Below the pieces are notes generated by a model. That model made no database searches. It was not told the origin of the DNA and saw only the letters and a list, made by a program, of their open reading frames with translations. This document shows, one piece after another, positions 1 through 8,628 of a stretch of 30,234 nt of DNA. Within the stretch, counting starts at the first letter, position 1, and each line of letters opens with the position of its first letter. This DNA comes from JBCBXA01 sp039816825 (GTDB taxonomy: Bacteria; Pseudomonadota; Alphaproteobacteria; Rhizobiales; Rhizobiaceae), in assembly GCA_039816825.1 (NCBI GenBank), contig JBCBXA010000028.1, forward strand, positions 1 through 30,234, read 5' to 3'. The translations under genes and the position numbers were made by a program.

Positions 1-783
1 CACCAGATTGAGAAAAACCTGAACCAGTTGGTCCTTATTGGCGCGCACCATGGGAAGCGAGGGATCGTAGCTCTCTTTGATGCGGATATGGCTTGCAAAG
101 CCCGCCTGCGCGGACATCTTGGCCGTCTCGAGAGCCGCATGAATATTCACCGGCTCCATGGCGGGAGGCCGCTCGTCGGAGAAGACCTCCATACGGTCAA
201 CCAGGGCAACGATACGGTCTGTCTCAGCCTGGATAAGGCCGGTGAGCGCCCGGTCGTCCTCTTCCTCAATCGCACTTTCAAGAAGCTGAGCCGCACCGCG
301 TATGCCCGCAAGCGGGTTCTTGATCTCGTGGGCCAGCATGGACGCCAGACCTGTCACGGTGCGCGCGGCACCACGATGATTGAGCTGACGGTCGATTTTC
401 TCGGCCATCGAGCGCTCTTCCAGAAATAGCAGTGTCATCGGCTTGTCGTCGGCGCCACCCACCGGAGCGGCATAAACGTCGATCTGCACATTGTCGCCGA
501 TGCGCGGGCTGGAAAGGTCGACACGGCGCTCTGCCACCGAGACATTTGTCTCGGCAACTTGCTTGAGCAGCGCAATCAATGGGCTGTCGAACGGCAGAAT
601 CGAGGGCAGCCCGTTCTTTCGGAGCATCTTCTGCGATGTCATGAAGAACTGCTCTGCCGCAGCGTTGCAGCGCAAAACCTCATTGTCAGCACCGACCATC
701 AGAACCGGATGGGGCAGCGCCTCAACCAGGAGCACATCCATCATATTGCGGCCTGCCCTGGCCTCGATGTCAGCCGGGCTCAT
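1..783 (-). CDS. ntrB: Nitrogen regulation sensor histidine kinase NtrB (GlnL), 3' end cut off by the window
   Basis: NtrB is the cytoplasmic kinase/phosphatase that controls NtrC according to nitrogen status. Reading the minus strand from an ATG at 783 gives 261 uninterrupted residues to the window edge. Residues about 15-125 look like a PAS sensor domain. The H-box LAHEIKNPLAG follows, with the phospho-acceptor at His152, and the last residues (RANKDQLVQVFLNLV) are the start of the ATP-binding N-box. The rest of the kinase domain lies outside. The start overlaps the dusB stop as ATGA, so translation is probably coupled; dusB-ntrB-ntrC is the standard alphaproteobacterial order, and ntrC is expected just beyond the edge. 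Plus-strand ORFs over this stretch are antisense shadows. Confidence 0.95.
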   Translation of the reverse strand, partial: MSPADIEARAGRNMMDVLLVEALPHPVLMVGADNEVLRCNAAAEQFFMTSQKMLRKNGLPSILPFDSPLIALLKQVAETNVSVAERRVDLSSPRIGDNVQIDVYAAPVGGADDKPMTLLFLEERSMAEKIDRQLNHRGAARTVTGLASMLAHEIKNPLAGIRGAAQLLESAIEEEDDRALTGLIQAETDRIVALVDRMEVFSDERPPAMEPVNIHAALETAKMSAQAGFASHIRIKESYDPSLPMVRANKDQLVQVFLNLV

Positions 784-1823
784 GCTGCTTTCCTCTGGCT
801 GCCGCGGGCAAAGAGTGCCTTCACTGCATCGAGCACATCAGAGGGCTCCTCGGATCTCATCAACCGTAGCCGATCCTGGGGCGCCACTTCTCTACCGCTG
901 GCTTGCAGGTACCAATCCAGGTGCTTTCGCGCCTGCCTTACCCCCAATGCCACGCCATAATGTGAAAGCATCGCTTCGTAGTGAACGCAGATGGTATCGA
1001 CCAATTGGGTCCCATGAGGCGCATCTTCGTAAGAGCCGGTTTTCAGATAACTGGCCGTCTGGCCCACCACCCAAGGCGCACCATAGGCACCTCGTCCGAT
1101 CATGACGGCGTCCGCTCCCGAGGCTTTGAGCATATCGGGGGCAGCTTCCGGGGTCGTCAGATCGCCATTTGCCACCAGAGGCAGCGAGACAGCATCACGG
1201 ACTGCATGGATGGCAGCCCAGTCTGCCTTGCCTTTGTAGAACTGGTTGCGCGTACGGCCGTGCACCGTGACAAGACGCACACCCTCGCTTTCCGCTATGC
1301 GGGCAAGCTCCGGTGCATTGATGGTCTCGCGGTCCCATCCAAGACGCATCTTCAGTGTCACCGGTACTCGGGTCGCGCCCACTGTTGCGGTGATGAGTTG
1401 CTTTGCCAGATCGAGGTCCCGCATCAGCGCCGAGCCGGACAGGCCGCTGACAACTTTTTTGGCAGGGCACCCCACATTGATGTCGATAATGGCGGCGCCG
1501 GACTGCTCTGCCAGTCTGGCAGCTTCTGCCATCCATCTGGGCTGCCGCCCTGCCAGTTGCACAACCGGCACTTCAATACCCTCGGATTCGGCTTTCAGGC
1601 GCATCTCTTCATGGCCGACCACGAACGCCTCGCTGGCAACCATTTCCGACACGACCAGACCAGCGCCAAAAGACGCAGCGACGCGCCGAAACGGAACGTC
1701 TGTGACACCGGACATGGGTGCCAGCACGGCTCTACCCGTAAAGCCCAAATGCTTGAGCGCTTCCGGCATGTGCTCGAATGTGGCCACATCGACTCCGTCA
1801 CTAGATGCCGCATTATGAGGCAT
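780..1823 (-). CDS. dusB: tRNA-dihydrouridine synthase DusB (NifR3 family)
   Basis: FMN-dependent enzyme that reduces uridine to dihydrouridine in the D-loop of tRNA. The 347-residue product is a TIM barrel starting with the family motif LAPMSGVTDVPFR (34-46), and INVGCPAKKVV carries the catalytic Cys at 119. Later come the substrate/FMN motifs TVHGRTRNQFYKG and IGRGAYGAPW. The start chosen is ATG 1823, but no clear Shine-Dalgarno precedes it; an in-frame ATG at 1769 would give a protein beginning nearer the usual family N-terminus. The stop overlaps ntrB by 4 bases. In alphaproteobacteria this gene was named nifR3 because it leads the ntrBC operon; the coupling seen here fits that. It is divergent from ispDF across about 88 bases. 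Confidence 0.95.
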   Translation of the reverse strand: MPHNAASSDGVDVATFEHMPEALKHLGFTGRAVLAPMSGVTDVPFRRVAASFGAGLVVSEMVASEAFVVGHEEMRLKAESEGIEVPVVQLAGRQPRWMAEAARLAEQSGAAIIDINVGCPAKKVVSGLSGSALMRDLDLAKQLITATVGATRVPVTLKMRLGWDRETINAPELARIAESEGVRLVTVHGRTRNQFYKGKADWAAIHAVRDAVSLPLVANGDLTTPEAAPDMLKASGADAVMIGRGAYGAPWVVGQTASYLKTGSYEDAPHGTQLVDTICVHYEAMLSHYGVALGVRQARKHLDWYLQASGREVAPQDRLRLMRSEEPSDVLDAVKALFARGSQRKAA

Positions 1824-1911
1824 TCATGAACCATGCACAATAATTAATCTTTGAAGTGCGTGTTTGCCACAGATGCTTGCCCAGTGTGCATTGCAAGTGC
1901 AGGAAGCGCCC

Positions 1912-3138
1912 ATGAAGCCACCGTCTCCATCAATCAGCAATCCACCAACGAGAGTCGCCGTTGTGGCTGTGGCCGCTGGCCGTGGCTCCAGAGCCAGTGA
2001 CTTCGCTTCAGGGCCGAAACAATATTTTGAGCTGGACGGCAAGACCGTTTTGCGCCGAACACTGGAAGTATTGATTTCCGGACTTGAGGGCGTCGAAGCT
2101 CGCGTGGTGACGGTCATTCACCGCGATGACGAAGCTCTTTATGCTAAAGCGGTGGAGTGTCTTTCAAGCGACAGGCTGCGCGCCCCGGCAATAGGTGGTC
2201 AAACGCGACAGGAGTCGGTTCTCGCCGGTCTCAAAGCGCTGGAGGATTGGGCGCCCGAGATCGTGCTGATCCACGATGCGGCACGTCCCTTTATCTCGCC
2301 AGATCTGGTGCAGAGCCTGATCAGCGAAGTCCGAACAGGACAGGCCTGCCTCCCCCTTCTGCCAGTCCACGACACTGTAAAGAAAGTGGAGGGCACTGCC
2401 GTGCTGGGCACGATAGACCGGTCCAAGCTGGGGCTGGCGCAAACGCCACAGGCATTCCCCTTCGACGATATTCTGGAACTCCACAGGCGCGCTGCCACTC
2501 TGGACCAGACGTTCACCGACGACATCGCGATTGCCGAGCATTTCGGTATGGATGTTCGCTTCGTCGCCGGCACTCCCGAAAATTTCAAGCTCACGACCGC
2601 TCAAGACATGCACAAGGCTAACTCCATGCTCGCCGCTTCGATTCCAGACGTGCGAGTGGGCACGGCCTATGATGTTCACCGCAGTGAGCCGGGCTCTGAA
2701 ATCGTCCTGTGCGGGCTGACCATACCCTCCCCCGTCTCACTTGTGGGGCATTCAGACGCGGATGTTGCACTTCATGCTTTGACGGACGCCGTTCTTGGCG
2801 CCTTGGGGGACGGAGATATCGGGTCGCACTTCCCCCCAACGGACCCGCAATGGCGAGGTGCCGCGTCGGACCAGTTTCTGATTCACGCCATGGAGCGCGC
2901 GAAGGAACGCGGTGCCATTGTGACCATGCTGGATGTTACGATCATCTGCGAAGCGCCGAAAATCGGGCCTCATCGAGAAGCCATGCGGCAAAGCGTTTCG
3001 AAGATGACAGGCCTCGCGCTGGAGCGTGTGGCCGTGAAGGCCACAACAAACGAAACCATCGGCTTCATCGGCCGACAGGAGGGCATCGCCGCAATCGCCA
3101 GCGCAACCCTGGTCTTTGGAGGCCTGCAAAATGTTTGA
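1912..3138 (+). CDS. ispDF: Bifunctional IspD/IspF of the MEP isoprenoid pathway
   Basis: Fusion of 2-C-methyl-D-erythritol 4-phosphate cytidylyltransferase (IspD) and 2-C-methyl-D-erythritol 2,4-cyclodiphosphate synthase (IspF), non-consecutive steps of the cytosolic MEP route to isoprenoids. The IspD half (about 12-235) shows the nucleotide-binding AAGRGSRA, the lysine in GPKQYF, and LIHDAARPFISPDLV. The IspF half (about 245-408) has the metal-binding YDVHR and VGHSDADVALHALTD, GDIGSHFP, and VKATTNETIGF near the end. ATG 1912 is preferred over upstream TTG 1864 and ATG 1873 because AGGA at 1901-1904 sits 7 bases before it; this gives 408 residues. The fusion is typical of many alphaproteobacteria. 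Its stop overlaps cinA by 8 bases. Confidence 0.95.
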   Translation: MKPPSPSISNPPTRVAVVAVAAGRGSRASDFASGPKQYFELDGKTVLRRTLEVLISGLEGVEARVVTVIHRDDEALYAKAVECLSSDRLRAPAIGGQTRQESVLAGLKALEDWAPEIVLIHDAARPFISPDLVQSLISEVRTGQACLPLLPVHDTVKKVEGTAVLGTIDRSKLGLAQTPQAFPFDDILELHRRAATLDQTFTDDIAIAEHFGMDVRFVAGTPENFKLTTAQDMHKANSMLAASIPDVRVGTAYDVHRSEPGSEIVLCGLTIPSPVSLVGHSDADVALHALTDAVLGALGDGDIGSHFPPTDPQWRGAASDQFLIHAMERAKERGAIVTMLDVTIICEAPKIGPHREAMRQSVSKMTGLALERVAVKATTNETIGFIGRQEGIAAIASATLVFGGLQNV

Positions 3139-3643
3139 CGAGCAACATTTGGAACTGGTTCGACAGGTTCTCGACGAGGCCCGCGCGCAGCGTGCCATGA
3201 TCGCAACCGCCGAGAGTTGCACAGGCGGACTGATCGCCGCGCTGCTTACGGAGATTCCCGGGTCGTCAGACGTAGTGGATCGCGGGTTCGTCACCTACAC
3301 AAACGAGGCCAAACGCGATCTGCTGGACGTGCGCTCCGATATGCTGGATCGGCACGGAGCGGTCAGCGAGCCGGTAGCCCGGCAGATGGCGTTGGGTGCG
3401 ATAGCAGCATCGAGCGCCCGGTTCTCGGTCGCGGTCACCGGCATTGCGGGACCGGGCGGAGGATCAGACGAGAAGCCAGTCGGGCTGGTGCACATCGCCA
3501 TTGGCGAGGCCTCCGGCATTTTCCCAAAAGTCGCGCTTCACGAACGTTGCACGTTTGGCGATTTGGGCCGCACCAAAGTGCGCATGCAGACAGTCGAACA
3601 GGCCTTGACGATGCTGCTCGCCACGCTGAAGGCGTCGGCCTAG
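3131..3643 (+). CDS. cinA: CinA C-terminal domain protein, nicotinamide-nucleotide amidase (PncC type)
   Basis: A 170-residue stand-alone CinA-C domain. The family deamidates nicotinamide mononucleotide to nicotinate mononucleotide, salvaging pyridine nucleotides in the cytoplasm. The signature TAESCTGGL lies at 26-34, with SVAVTGIAGPGGG and PVGLVHIAIG further on. ATG 3131 is the start because GGAGG at 3118-3122 lies 8 bases upstream; it sits inside the 3' end of ispDF as ATGTTTGA, so the two are likely coupled. The N-terminal molybdopterin-binding-like domain of full-length CinA is absent, as in E. coli PncC. The stop is one base away from the convergent photolyase stop, leaving no room for a terminator. 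Confidence 0.92.
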   Translation: MFDEQHLELVRQVLDEARAQRAMIATAESCTGGLIAALLTEIPGSSDVVDRGFVTYTNEAKRDLLDVRSDMLDRHGAVSEPVARQMALGAIAASSARFSVAVTGIAGPGGGSDEKPVGLVHIAIGEASGIFPKVALHERCTFGDLGRTKVRMQTVEQALTMLLATLKASA

Positions 3644-3644
3644 A

Positions 3645-5168
3645 CTACAGGCTTGCCAGAAAACGCCGGCTATCTTCCTTGATGGCGTCGATCTTGTCCT
3701 GCTTCATGCGGCCCAGCGTGCCGTACATCATGCTCATGCGCTGATTTCCGCGCAGCATGTCTTCATTCTCTATAAGAAAATTCCAGTATAAGTAGTTGAA
3801 TGGACATGCTTTCGGCCCGTTCTTCTTGGACACCGAGTAGCTGCACGTGCCGCAATAATCGCTCATTTTGTTGATGTATGCGCCGGAGGAAGCGTACGGC
3901 TTGGAAGCGAGATAGCCGCCATCGGCAAACAGGATCATGCCGTGAACGTTGGGCAATTCCACCCATTCATAGGCGTCGGCATAGACGATCAGATACCACT
4001 CCTCGACCTCCGCCGGTGACAGCCCTGCGATGAGAGCGAAGTTGCCGGTGACCATAAGCCTCTGAATATGATGAGCATAGGCATTCTGCCTGGTTTCAGT
4101 GATGGCCTGACGCAGGCAATTCATCTGCGTCTCGCCTGTCCAATAGAAATCCGGCAACGGTCGATCAGCATTCAGCTCATTGCTGTTTTTGTAGTCCGGC
4201 ATCTTCAGCCAGTAGATGCCGCGCACATATTCGCGCCACCCGATAATCTGGCGCACAAAGCCCTCCACTGCGTTCAGCGGAGCATTTCCGGCCTCGTACG
4301 CCTCAATTGCACGTTCAACTACCTCGCGGGGCCGCAGCAGCCCGCAATTGATCATCGGCGACAAAAGCGAGTGGAACAGGAAGGGCTCACCCTGCTTCAT
4401 CGCATCCTGATAAGTGCCGTAACCATTGAGTCGTTCGTCGATGAAAAAGCCAAGCGCCCGCAGAGCCTCGGCGCGTGTGACCGGCCATTCGAAGCCATCA
4501 AGATCGCCAAAATGGTTGTCGAAGCGCGCGCGAACCAGATCGATAACTTCCCTGGTCGTCTCGTCGGGCCGAAACACGTGATGAGTTGGAACCTCAACAT
4601 TGGGATCGATGGGTTCGCGATTGTCCTTATCATAGTTCCATTGGCCACCGACGGGCTGGTCGCCATCCATGAGCAGGCCGTGCTCCCGGCGCATCTCCCT
4701 GTAGAAGTACTCCATGCGCAGGGCTTTGCGACCTTCAGCCCAATCTGAAAAACGCTCGCGGCTGCAATAGAAGCGGTCATCGTCCAATATCTCGACAGGC
4801 ACTCCGAAGCGCCCTTCCCAAGACTTTATATCCTCCAGCACCCGCCATTCGCCCGGTTCGGTGATCACAATCCGCTCTGGTGCCACCTCCGACACCGCGC
4901 GCGCCAGCTCATCGGCAAAGCTGCCTGCATTGTCTGGATCGTCCAACTTCACATAGCGGATCTGAAAGCCGCTCTCCTGAAGCGCCTTTGCGTGGTGGCG
5001 CATAGCGGAGAACAGAAATGCAATCTTCTGCTTGTGGTGGCGGACATAGTTCGCTTCATCAGCCACCTCGCACATGAAAACGATGTCTTCAGCGGGGTCG
5101 GCACCGCGCAAGCTTGAGATTTCCGTGTCCAGTTGATCGCCCAGGACAAAACGTAGTGAACCGGCCAT
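3645..5168 (-). CDS. phrB: Iron-sulfur bacterial cryptochrome/(6-4) photolyase (PhrB / FeS-BCP group)
   Basis: A 507-residue 'photolyase-related' protein. Members bind FAD, a lumazine-type antenna and a [4Fe-4S] cluster; Agrobacterium PhrB repairs (6-4) photoproducts with light. The N-terminus (LRFVLGDQLD) is the Rossmann antenna domain and the C-terminal half is the helical FAD domain. The cluster cysteines of the family are visible: one in MNCLRQ (about 351), then Cys439 and Cys442 in YCGTCSYSV and Cys455 in KACPFNYLYW, matching PhrB spacing almost exactly. ATG 5168 is supported by AGGAG ending 7 bases upstream. The gene is monocistronic by position, divergent from the 5447 gene over 278 bases. 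Repair substrate (6-4 versus CPD) cannot be decided from sequence alone. Confidence 0.92.
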   Translation of the reverse strand: MAGSLRFVLGDQLDTEISSLRGADPAEDIVFMCEVADEANYVRHHKQKIAFLFSAMRHHAKALQESGFQIRYVKLDDPDNAGSFADELARAVSEVAPERIVITEPGEWRVLEDIKSWEGRFGVPVEILDDDRFYCSRERFSDWAEGRKALRMEYFYREMRREHGLLMDGDQPVGGQWNYDKDNREPIDPNVEVPTHHVFRPDETTREVIDLVRARFDNHFGDLDGFEWPVTRAEALRALGFFIDERLNGYGTYQDAMKQGEPFLFHSLLSPMINCGLLRPREVVERAIEAYEAGNAPLNAVEGFVRQIIGWREYVRGIYWLKMPDYKNSNELNADRPLPDFYWTGETQMNCLRQAITETRQNAYAHHIQRLMVTGNFALIAGLSPAEVEEWYLIVYADAYEWVELPNVHGMILFADGGYLASKPYASSGAYINKMSDYCGTCSYSVSKKNGPKACPFNYLYWNFLIENEDMLRGNQRMSMMYGTLGRMKQDKIDAIKEDSRRFLASL

Positions 5169-5446
5169 GGGCGCACTCCTTCTTTGGAGCCAAGAACTAG
5201 CGCGCCCACGCAGTTTTCAACGGCCAGCATGTCGCAAGTCAGTTTCTGCCACGCCACTTCAAGCAGTTGTTCATCTTTGGGTAACCGCAAATGCAATGCC
5301 TTTGATGCAATTCACCAATTGCCGACCGCTGAGATGCTTTAGTCACGCGTGGCTGTGGGCGGGTGTGGGGACACCGGTTCAGAACAACGGCCAAGGCCAT
5401 TTTGGTCGGGACGGAGGGGTGCGACGGCACGCCTCGAGAAGGGCAG
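5169..5446. promoter_or_regulatory. Divergent intergenic region between phrB and the TackOD1-protein gene
   Basis: These 278 bases must hold the promoters of both flanking genes. The phrB ribosome-binding site (AGGAG on the minus strand, 5176-5180) and the GAGAAGGG before ATG 5447 (5436-5443) are clear. I could not pick a convincing -35/-10 pair for either direction and saw no strong palindrome. Confidence 0.4.
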
Positions 5447-7186
5447 ATGACGGACAACGTTACTCAGATTGCTTCCTTGGGCTTGCCCACGCTGGTCGTC
5501 TCCGACGCCAGTGAGCAAATCGAGTCTGCCCTCGGTTCGTCAGAAACCACCTTCCGCGTCACAGCCCTATCCTCCTATGCGGAAGCCAACAGCCTGATTT
5601 CGTCGAGCCGATTTGCGTCGGTGATCGTCGATCTGCGCGGCTCCAAAAACGAGTTTGCCCTGCTCCTCCCCAGACTGGGCAATCTGTCTCCAAAACCCCA
5701 TGTCACCGTGCTCGCATCAGCCCAAATGGCCGATACCGTGCGTGCCATGCCCGCTGTCGATCAGGTGCTGGAAGGCATTTTCGACACCGCTGATCTTGCC
5801 AAAGCCGCTGTCCCCGCAGCGCCGCTAGAAGAGCTGCCGGAACCTGAAACGCCGGGCATTGAGGGACCACAAACCCCGCAGCTGGAGAACCCCGACACAT
5901 CAGGCCCCGTCCAGGTCTTGATGTTCCCCCGCGCTTTCTCGTCAGACTTCATGCCGGAAGACGTGTCGGTGGTTGCCATGGGCACTGTGCGCCCGGAAGC
6001 CATTGTGCTGACCGAAGAAGGCGTTGCCCGGAAGCTCTCCATGAGCCTCCCCAAGGCGGTGGTTCGCGCAACACCCATCATCGATCTGACTGGCAAGAAC
6101 CGCGACATCGCGGACTACACAACAACGCTTAAGGGTGCCGCTGGCCTTGAAGAGGCGATGCATCACATCCGCCCCATGGTTGACCGGATGCGCGACCTGC
6201 CGGACGCTATCTTCATGACCGAGCGTGAAGACGATATTCTGCTCGCACGGCTCGTGATCAGAAATCAGGGCATTGATCCGATCCTGCGCCCGGACATTGA
6301 AAGCACGGTTTTCGTGCGTGAAGCTCTCTTGTTCGAAGACTTTGAGGGCGTTGCAAAACGTCTCGTGGATCGCAAGCTGCTCAAGTCTCAGGTCTTCATG
6401 AAAACCAATTGCTGCCCGGCCTGCGATTCAGCCCGCCTGCTGGTCCGCGAAGAGTGCCGGGCCTGCCGATCAACCAACATCAATGAAGTTGCGATCATTC
6501 ATCACTTTCGCTGTGGAACCCAGGCCCCCGAGAGCGACTTCAAGAAGGACAATGGCGTTCTCGAATGCCCAAAATGCATGAACCGCCTTGACGCGTTCTC
6601 GGTCGATTACGACCGGCCTGGCTCGATGATGATCTGCGGCGACTGCGGCAACGAAACCGGCGAAGCGGCGATCGGTATCAAATGTCTTGACTGCGGCGTG
6701 CACAACGACGCCGCTCAGATGAAGCCCAAGGTCCACTACAAATATGTGCTGGCAGACACGGCGATGCGCCACCTCGCCAGCGCATTTGTCGACAGCCCGA
6801 CACAGGCACGCCCGCAAACAGATGTGGGTGCCGTGCTGCGCAATTTCTGCCGCGAGATGGACAGCGCGCGGTCCGACTTTACAGTGTTGCTCCTGAAGCT
6901 GGATCCAACCGGCGCCCTGCGTCAGGAGCACGGCGAGCGTGGTGTACGTGGCACCACCCATCTGGTCGAGCGCAACTTGCGCGAAACGCTGATGTGGGAT
7001 GCCAAGATCGTGCATTGGGCCGGTGGCCTGATCGCGCTGCTTCCTGGTGCACCGTCGGCGGCGGTTGATGAAGAGCTGCCGGGCATCATTGCCGAGGCCA
7101 GACGCAACATCGCCCTCAATTTCGAACCTCAGATCTCGGTCCTTGACGGCGCCAAGGTCCGCAACATGGTGCGCCAGAATGTTTAG
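5447..7186 (+). CDS. Receiver-like / TackOD1 zinc-ribbon / degenerate GGDEF-like signalling protein
   Basis: A 579-residue soluble protein with no signal peptide or membrane span. Residues about 14-120 resemble a receiver domain (VVSD with Asp20; VIVDLRGS with Asp62 at the phospho-acceptor position), but the conserved KP pair is replaced around Gly110-Ile111. A Pro/Glu-rich linker (about 125-155) follows. The centre has CxxC pairs at 323/326, 337/340, 374/377, 397/400 and 413/416 plus IHHFRCG, the pattern of the TackOD1 (thaumarchaeal output domain 1) family. The C-terminus (about 455-579) aligns by eye to a GGDEF fold, but the signature reads GGLIA (Gly526-Gly527), so diguanylate cyclase activity is unlikely. 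Start ATG 5447 follows GAGAAGGG; an upstream in-frame start at 5363 has no such support. The stop overlaps the glycosyltransferase start by 8 bases, arguing for a shared job. Confidence 0.8.
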   Translation: MTDNVTQIASLGLPTLVVSDASEQIESALGSSETTFRVTALSSYAEANSLISSSRFASVIVDLRGSKNEFALLLPRLGNLSPKPHVTVLASAQMADTVRAMPAVDQVLEGIFDTADLAKAAVPAAPLEELPEPETPGIEGPQTPQLENPDTSGPVQVLMFPRAFSSDFMPEDVSVVAMGTVRPEAIVLTEEGVARKLSMSLPKAVVRATPIIDLTGKNRDIADYTTTLKGAAGLEEAMHHIRPMVDRMRDLPDAIFMTEREDDILLARLVIRNQGIDPILRPDIESTVFVREALLFEDFEGVAKRLVDRKLLKSQVFMKTNCCPACDSARLLVREECRACRSTNINEVAIIHHFRCGTQAPESDFKKDNGVLECPKCMNRLDAFSVDYDRPGSMMICGDCGNETGEAAIGIKCLDCGVHNDAAQMKPKVHYKYVLADTAMRHLASAFVDSPTQARPQTDVGAVLRNFCREMDSARSDFTVLLLKLDPTGALRQEHGERGVRGTTHLVERNLRETLMWDAKIVHWAGGLIALLPGAPSAAVDEELPGIIAEARRNIALNFEPQISVLDGAKVRNMVRQNV

Positions 7187-8492
7187 TGTTTTCAACGAAT
7201 TCTGGGGCTGGGTATTCGACTACTTTCAGTCGATAACGTGGCCACACTTGCTGATGATGGCCTTTCTGACGTTCTCTCTTGAGCTGCCACGATACACACT
7301 TGGCTTTATCGTCGCCATGATCGCCAAGCCCTGGCGTGACTTCGATACGGATCGGTCAGTGCACGAACTGGGCAAGTTCTCAGTCATCATTGCTGGCCAC
7401 AATGAAGAGGACGCAATTGAGAAGTGTGTCCGTTCTTTGGACAACCAGACGGTCAGCGGCTTTGAAATCATTTGCGTGGACGATGGATCTTCGGACAACA
7501 CGTTCGAAATCATGACAAGGCTGGAGCGTGAGGGCCTCATCCACCGCGCGGTCCGGCTTGAGCTTCGTGGTGGAAAGGCCTCGGCGCTGAACATGGCGAC
7601 TCGCCTGGCAACGGGCGACGTTTTCATCATTCTCGATGCGGATTCAAAGCTTGAGGTCGATGCGGTAGAAAAGGTTCTGCTTCCGCTGTTCGACCCTGGA
7701 ATTCACTGCGTGTCAGGCACTGTTTTATGCGGCAATCCGGAGGCCGGATGGGTGGCAAAGTGTCAGGCAATTGAATACGCTATTGGTATCCCTCTTGGCC
7801 GGACGCTTCAGGGCATGCTCGATCAGCTTGTCATGGTCTCGGGAGCCTTTGGTGCGTTCAAACGCGAGGCCTGGGAGGCAGTGGGGGGCATGGATGTTGG
7901 TCCGGGTGAAGACTTTGATCTTTGCATGCGGATCCGACGCGCAGGGTATGGCATCGGGTTCATTCACTCTTCGATTTGCTACACTGATGTTCCAGATGTC
8001 AGTTGGAACCTCATTCGACAACGCTTCCGCTGGGAACGAGATGCGGTCTGGGTCAGGTTCAGAAAGCTGCGTACCGGGCTCAATCCGTTTTCTCCGATGT
8101 TTCGTGTCTCCGAACTTCCCCATACGATCGAATTCATCGTGTTGACCATCATTCCAACGTTCGCCTTCCCGCTCTACTTCTTGTGGATGTTGGGTGTGAT
8201 GCAATTCGAGATGATTTTCGGCGTTCTGGCCATGCTGTCTCTCTATTTGATGTTCAACGACTTTCTTGGCCTGCTTCTATCAGCTTGGCTTCTCAAGCGG
8301 TGGGACATTCTCAAGCTGCTGCCATGGGTGCCCATCAACTCCTTGTTTGTGGGCTATGTCTTGCGCATGGCGCGGCTTTATACGTTCATCGATGAGTGGA
8401 TTTTCTCACGGTCGATGCAGGATGATTTCGCACCATTTAAGGTGCAGAATTGGCGCGTCGACTCCACGCCGGGCAAGTTCAGACAACAGTGA
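7179..8492 (+). CDS. Membrane-bound processive family-2 glycosyltransferase (BcsA/Alg8-like)
   Basis: Inner-membrane polysaccharide synthase of 437 residues. A hydrophobic segment (about 22-49) precedes the cytoplasmic GT-A domain. Motifs of processive beta-glycosyltransferases occur in order: DDGSSD (101-106), DAD (153-155), GED (243-245) and QRFRW (281-285, the QxxRW motif). Three to four further hydrophobic stretches lie between about 308 and 405. There is no PilZ domain. The sugar substrate cannot be told. ATG 7179 lies in the last codons of the preceding gene (ATGTTTAG), implying translational coupling; the longer frame from 7047 is just overlap with that gene. By eye the gene is less GC-rich than its neighbours, which could mean transfer or only membrane-protein codon use. 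Confidence 0.88.
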   Translation: MFSVFNEFWGWVFDYFQSITWPHLLMMAFLTFSLELPRYTLGFIVAMIAKPWRDFDTDRSVHELGKFSVIIAGHNEEDAIEKCVRSLDNQTVSGFEIICVDDGSSDNTFEIMTRLEREGLIHRAVRLELRGGKASALNMATRLATGDVFIILDADSKLEVDAVEKVLLPLFDPGIHCVSGTVLCGNPEAGWVAKCQAIEYAIGIPLGRTLQGMLDQLVMVSGAFGAFKREAWEAVGGMDVGPGEDFDLCMRIRRAGYGIGFIHSSICYTDVPDVSWNLIRQRFRWERDAVWVRFRKLRTGLNPFSPMFRVSELPHTIEFIVLTIIPTFAFPLYFLWMLGVMQFEMIFGVLAMLSLYLMFNDFLGLLLSAWLLKRWDILKLLPWVPINSLFVGYVLRMARLYTFIDEWIFSRSMQDDFAPFKVQNWRVDSTPGKFRQQ

Positions 8493-8590
8493 TGCGAACA
8501 GTTTGACGTTCCGTCGTAACGCAAAATACACCGAGAAAATTTGCTCGAAATAGACTCTGCCGCTTAAGCCGGTTTGAGCGATTTCAGGCC

Positions 8591-8628
8591 TATTGTGCAC
8601 CCACGACAGGGAGTGGGCACGCACAATA
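8591..8628 (+). promoter_or_regulatory. Stem-loop carrying the putative Shine-Dalgarno in its loop, just before ATG 8629
   Basis: TATTGTGC (8591-8598) and GCACAATA (8621-8628) are perfect inverted repeats; inside them CCCAC (8600-8604) pairs with GTGGG (8613-8617). The 8-base loop (8605-8612) contains AGGGA, the only Shine-Dalgarno-like run, 15 or more bases from the start codon when linear. Folding would shorten that distance. It could equally be a DNA operator. The pairing is seen directly; the function is inferred. Confidence 0.45.

Noticed and set aside
28..1829. Plus-strand ORFs of 130-280 residues over the left edge
   Set aside because: They lie antisense to ntrB and dusB, which have clear family motifs; no homology-like features in the plus frames.
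8593..8628. N-terminal extension of the HlyD-like protein from TTG 8593
   Set aside because: The extra 12 residues fall within the stem-loop, lack a Shine-Dalgarno and are not family-like.
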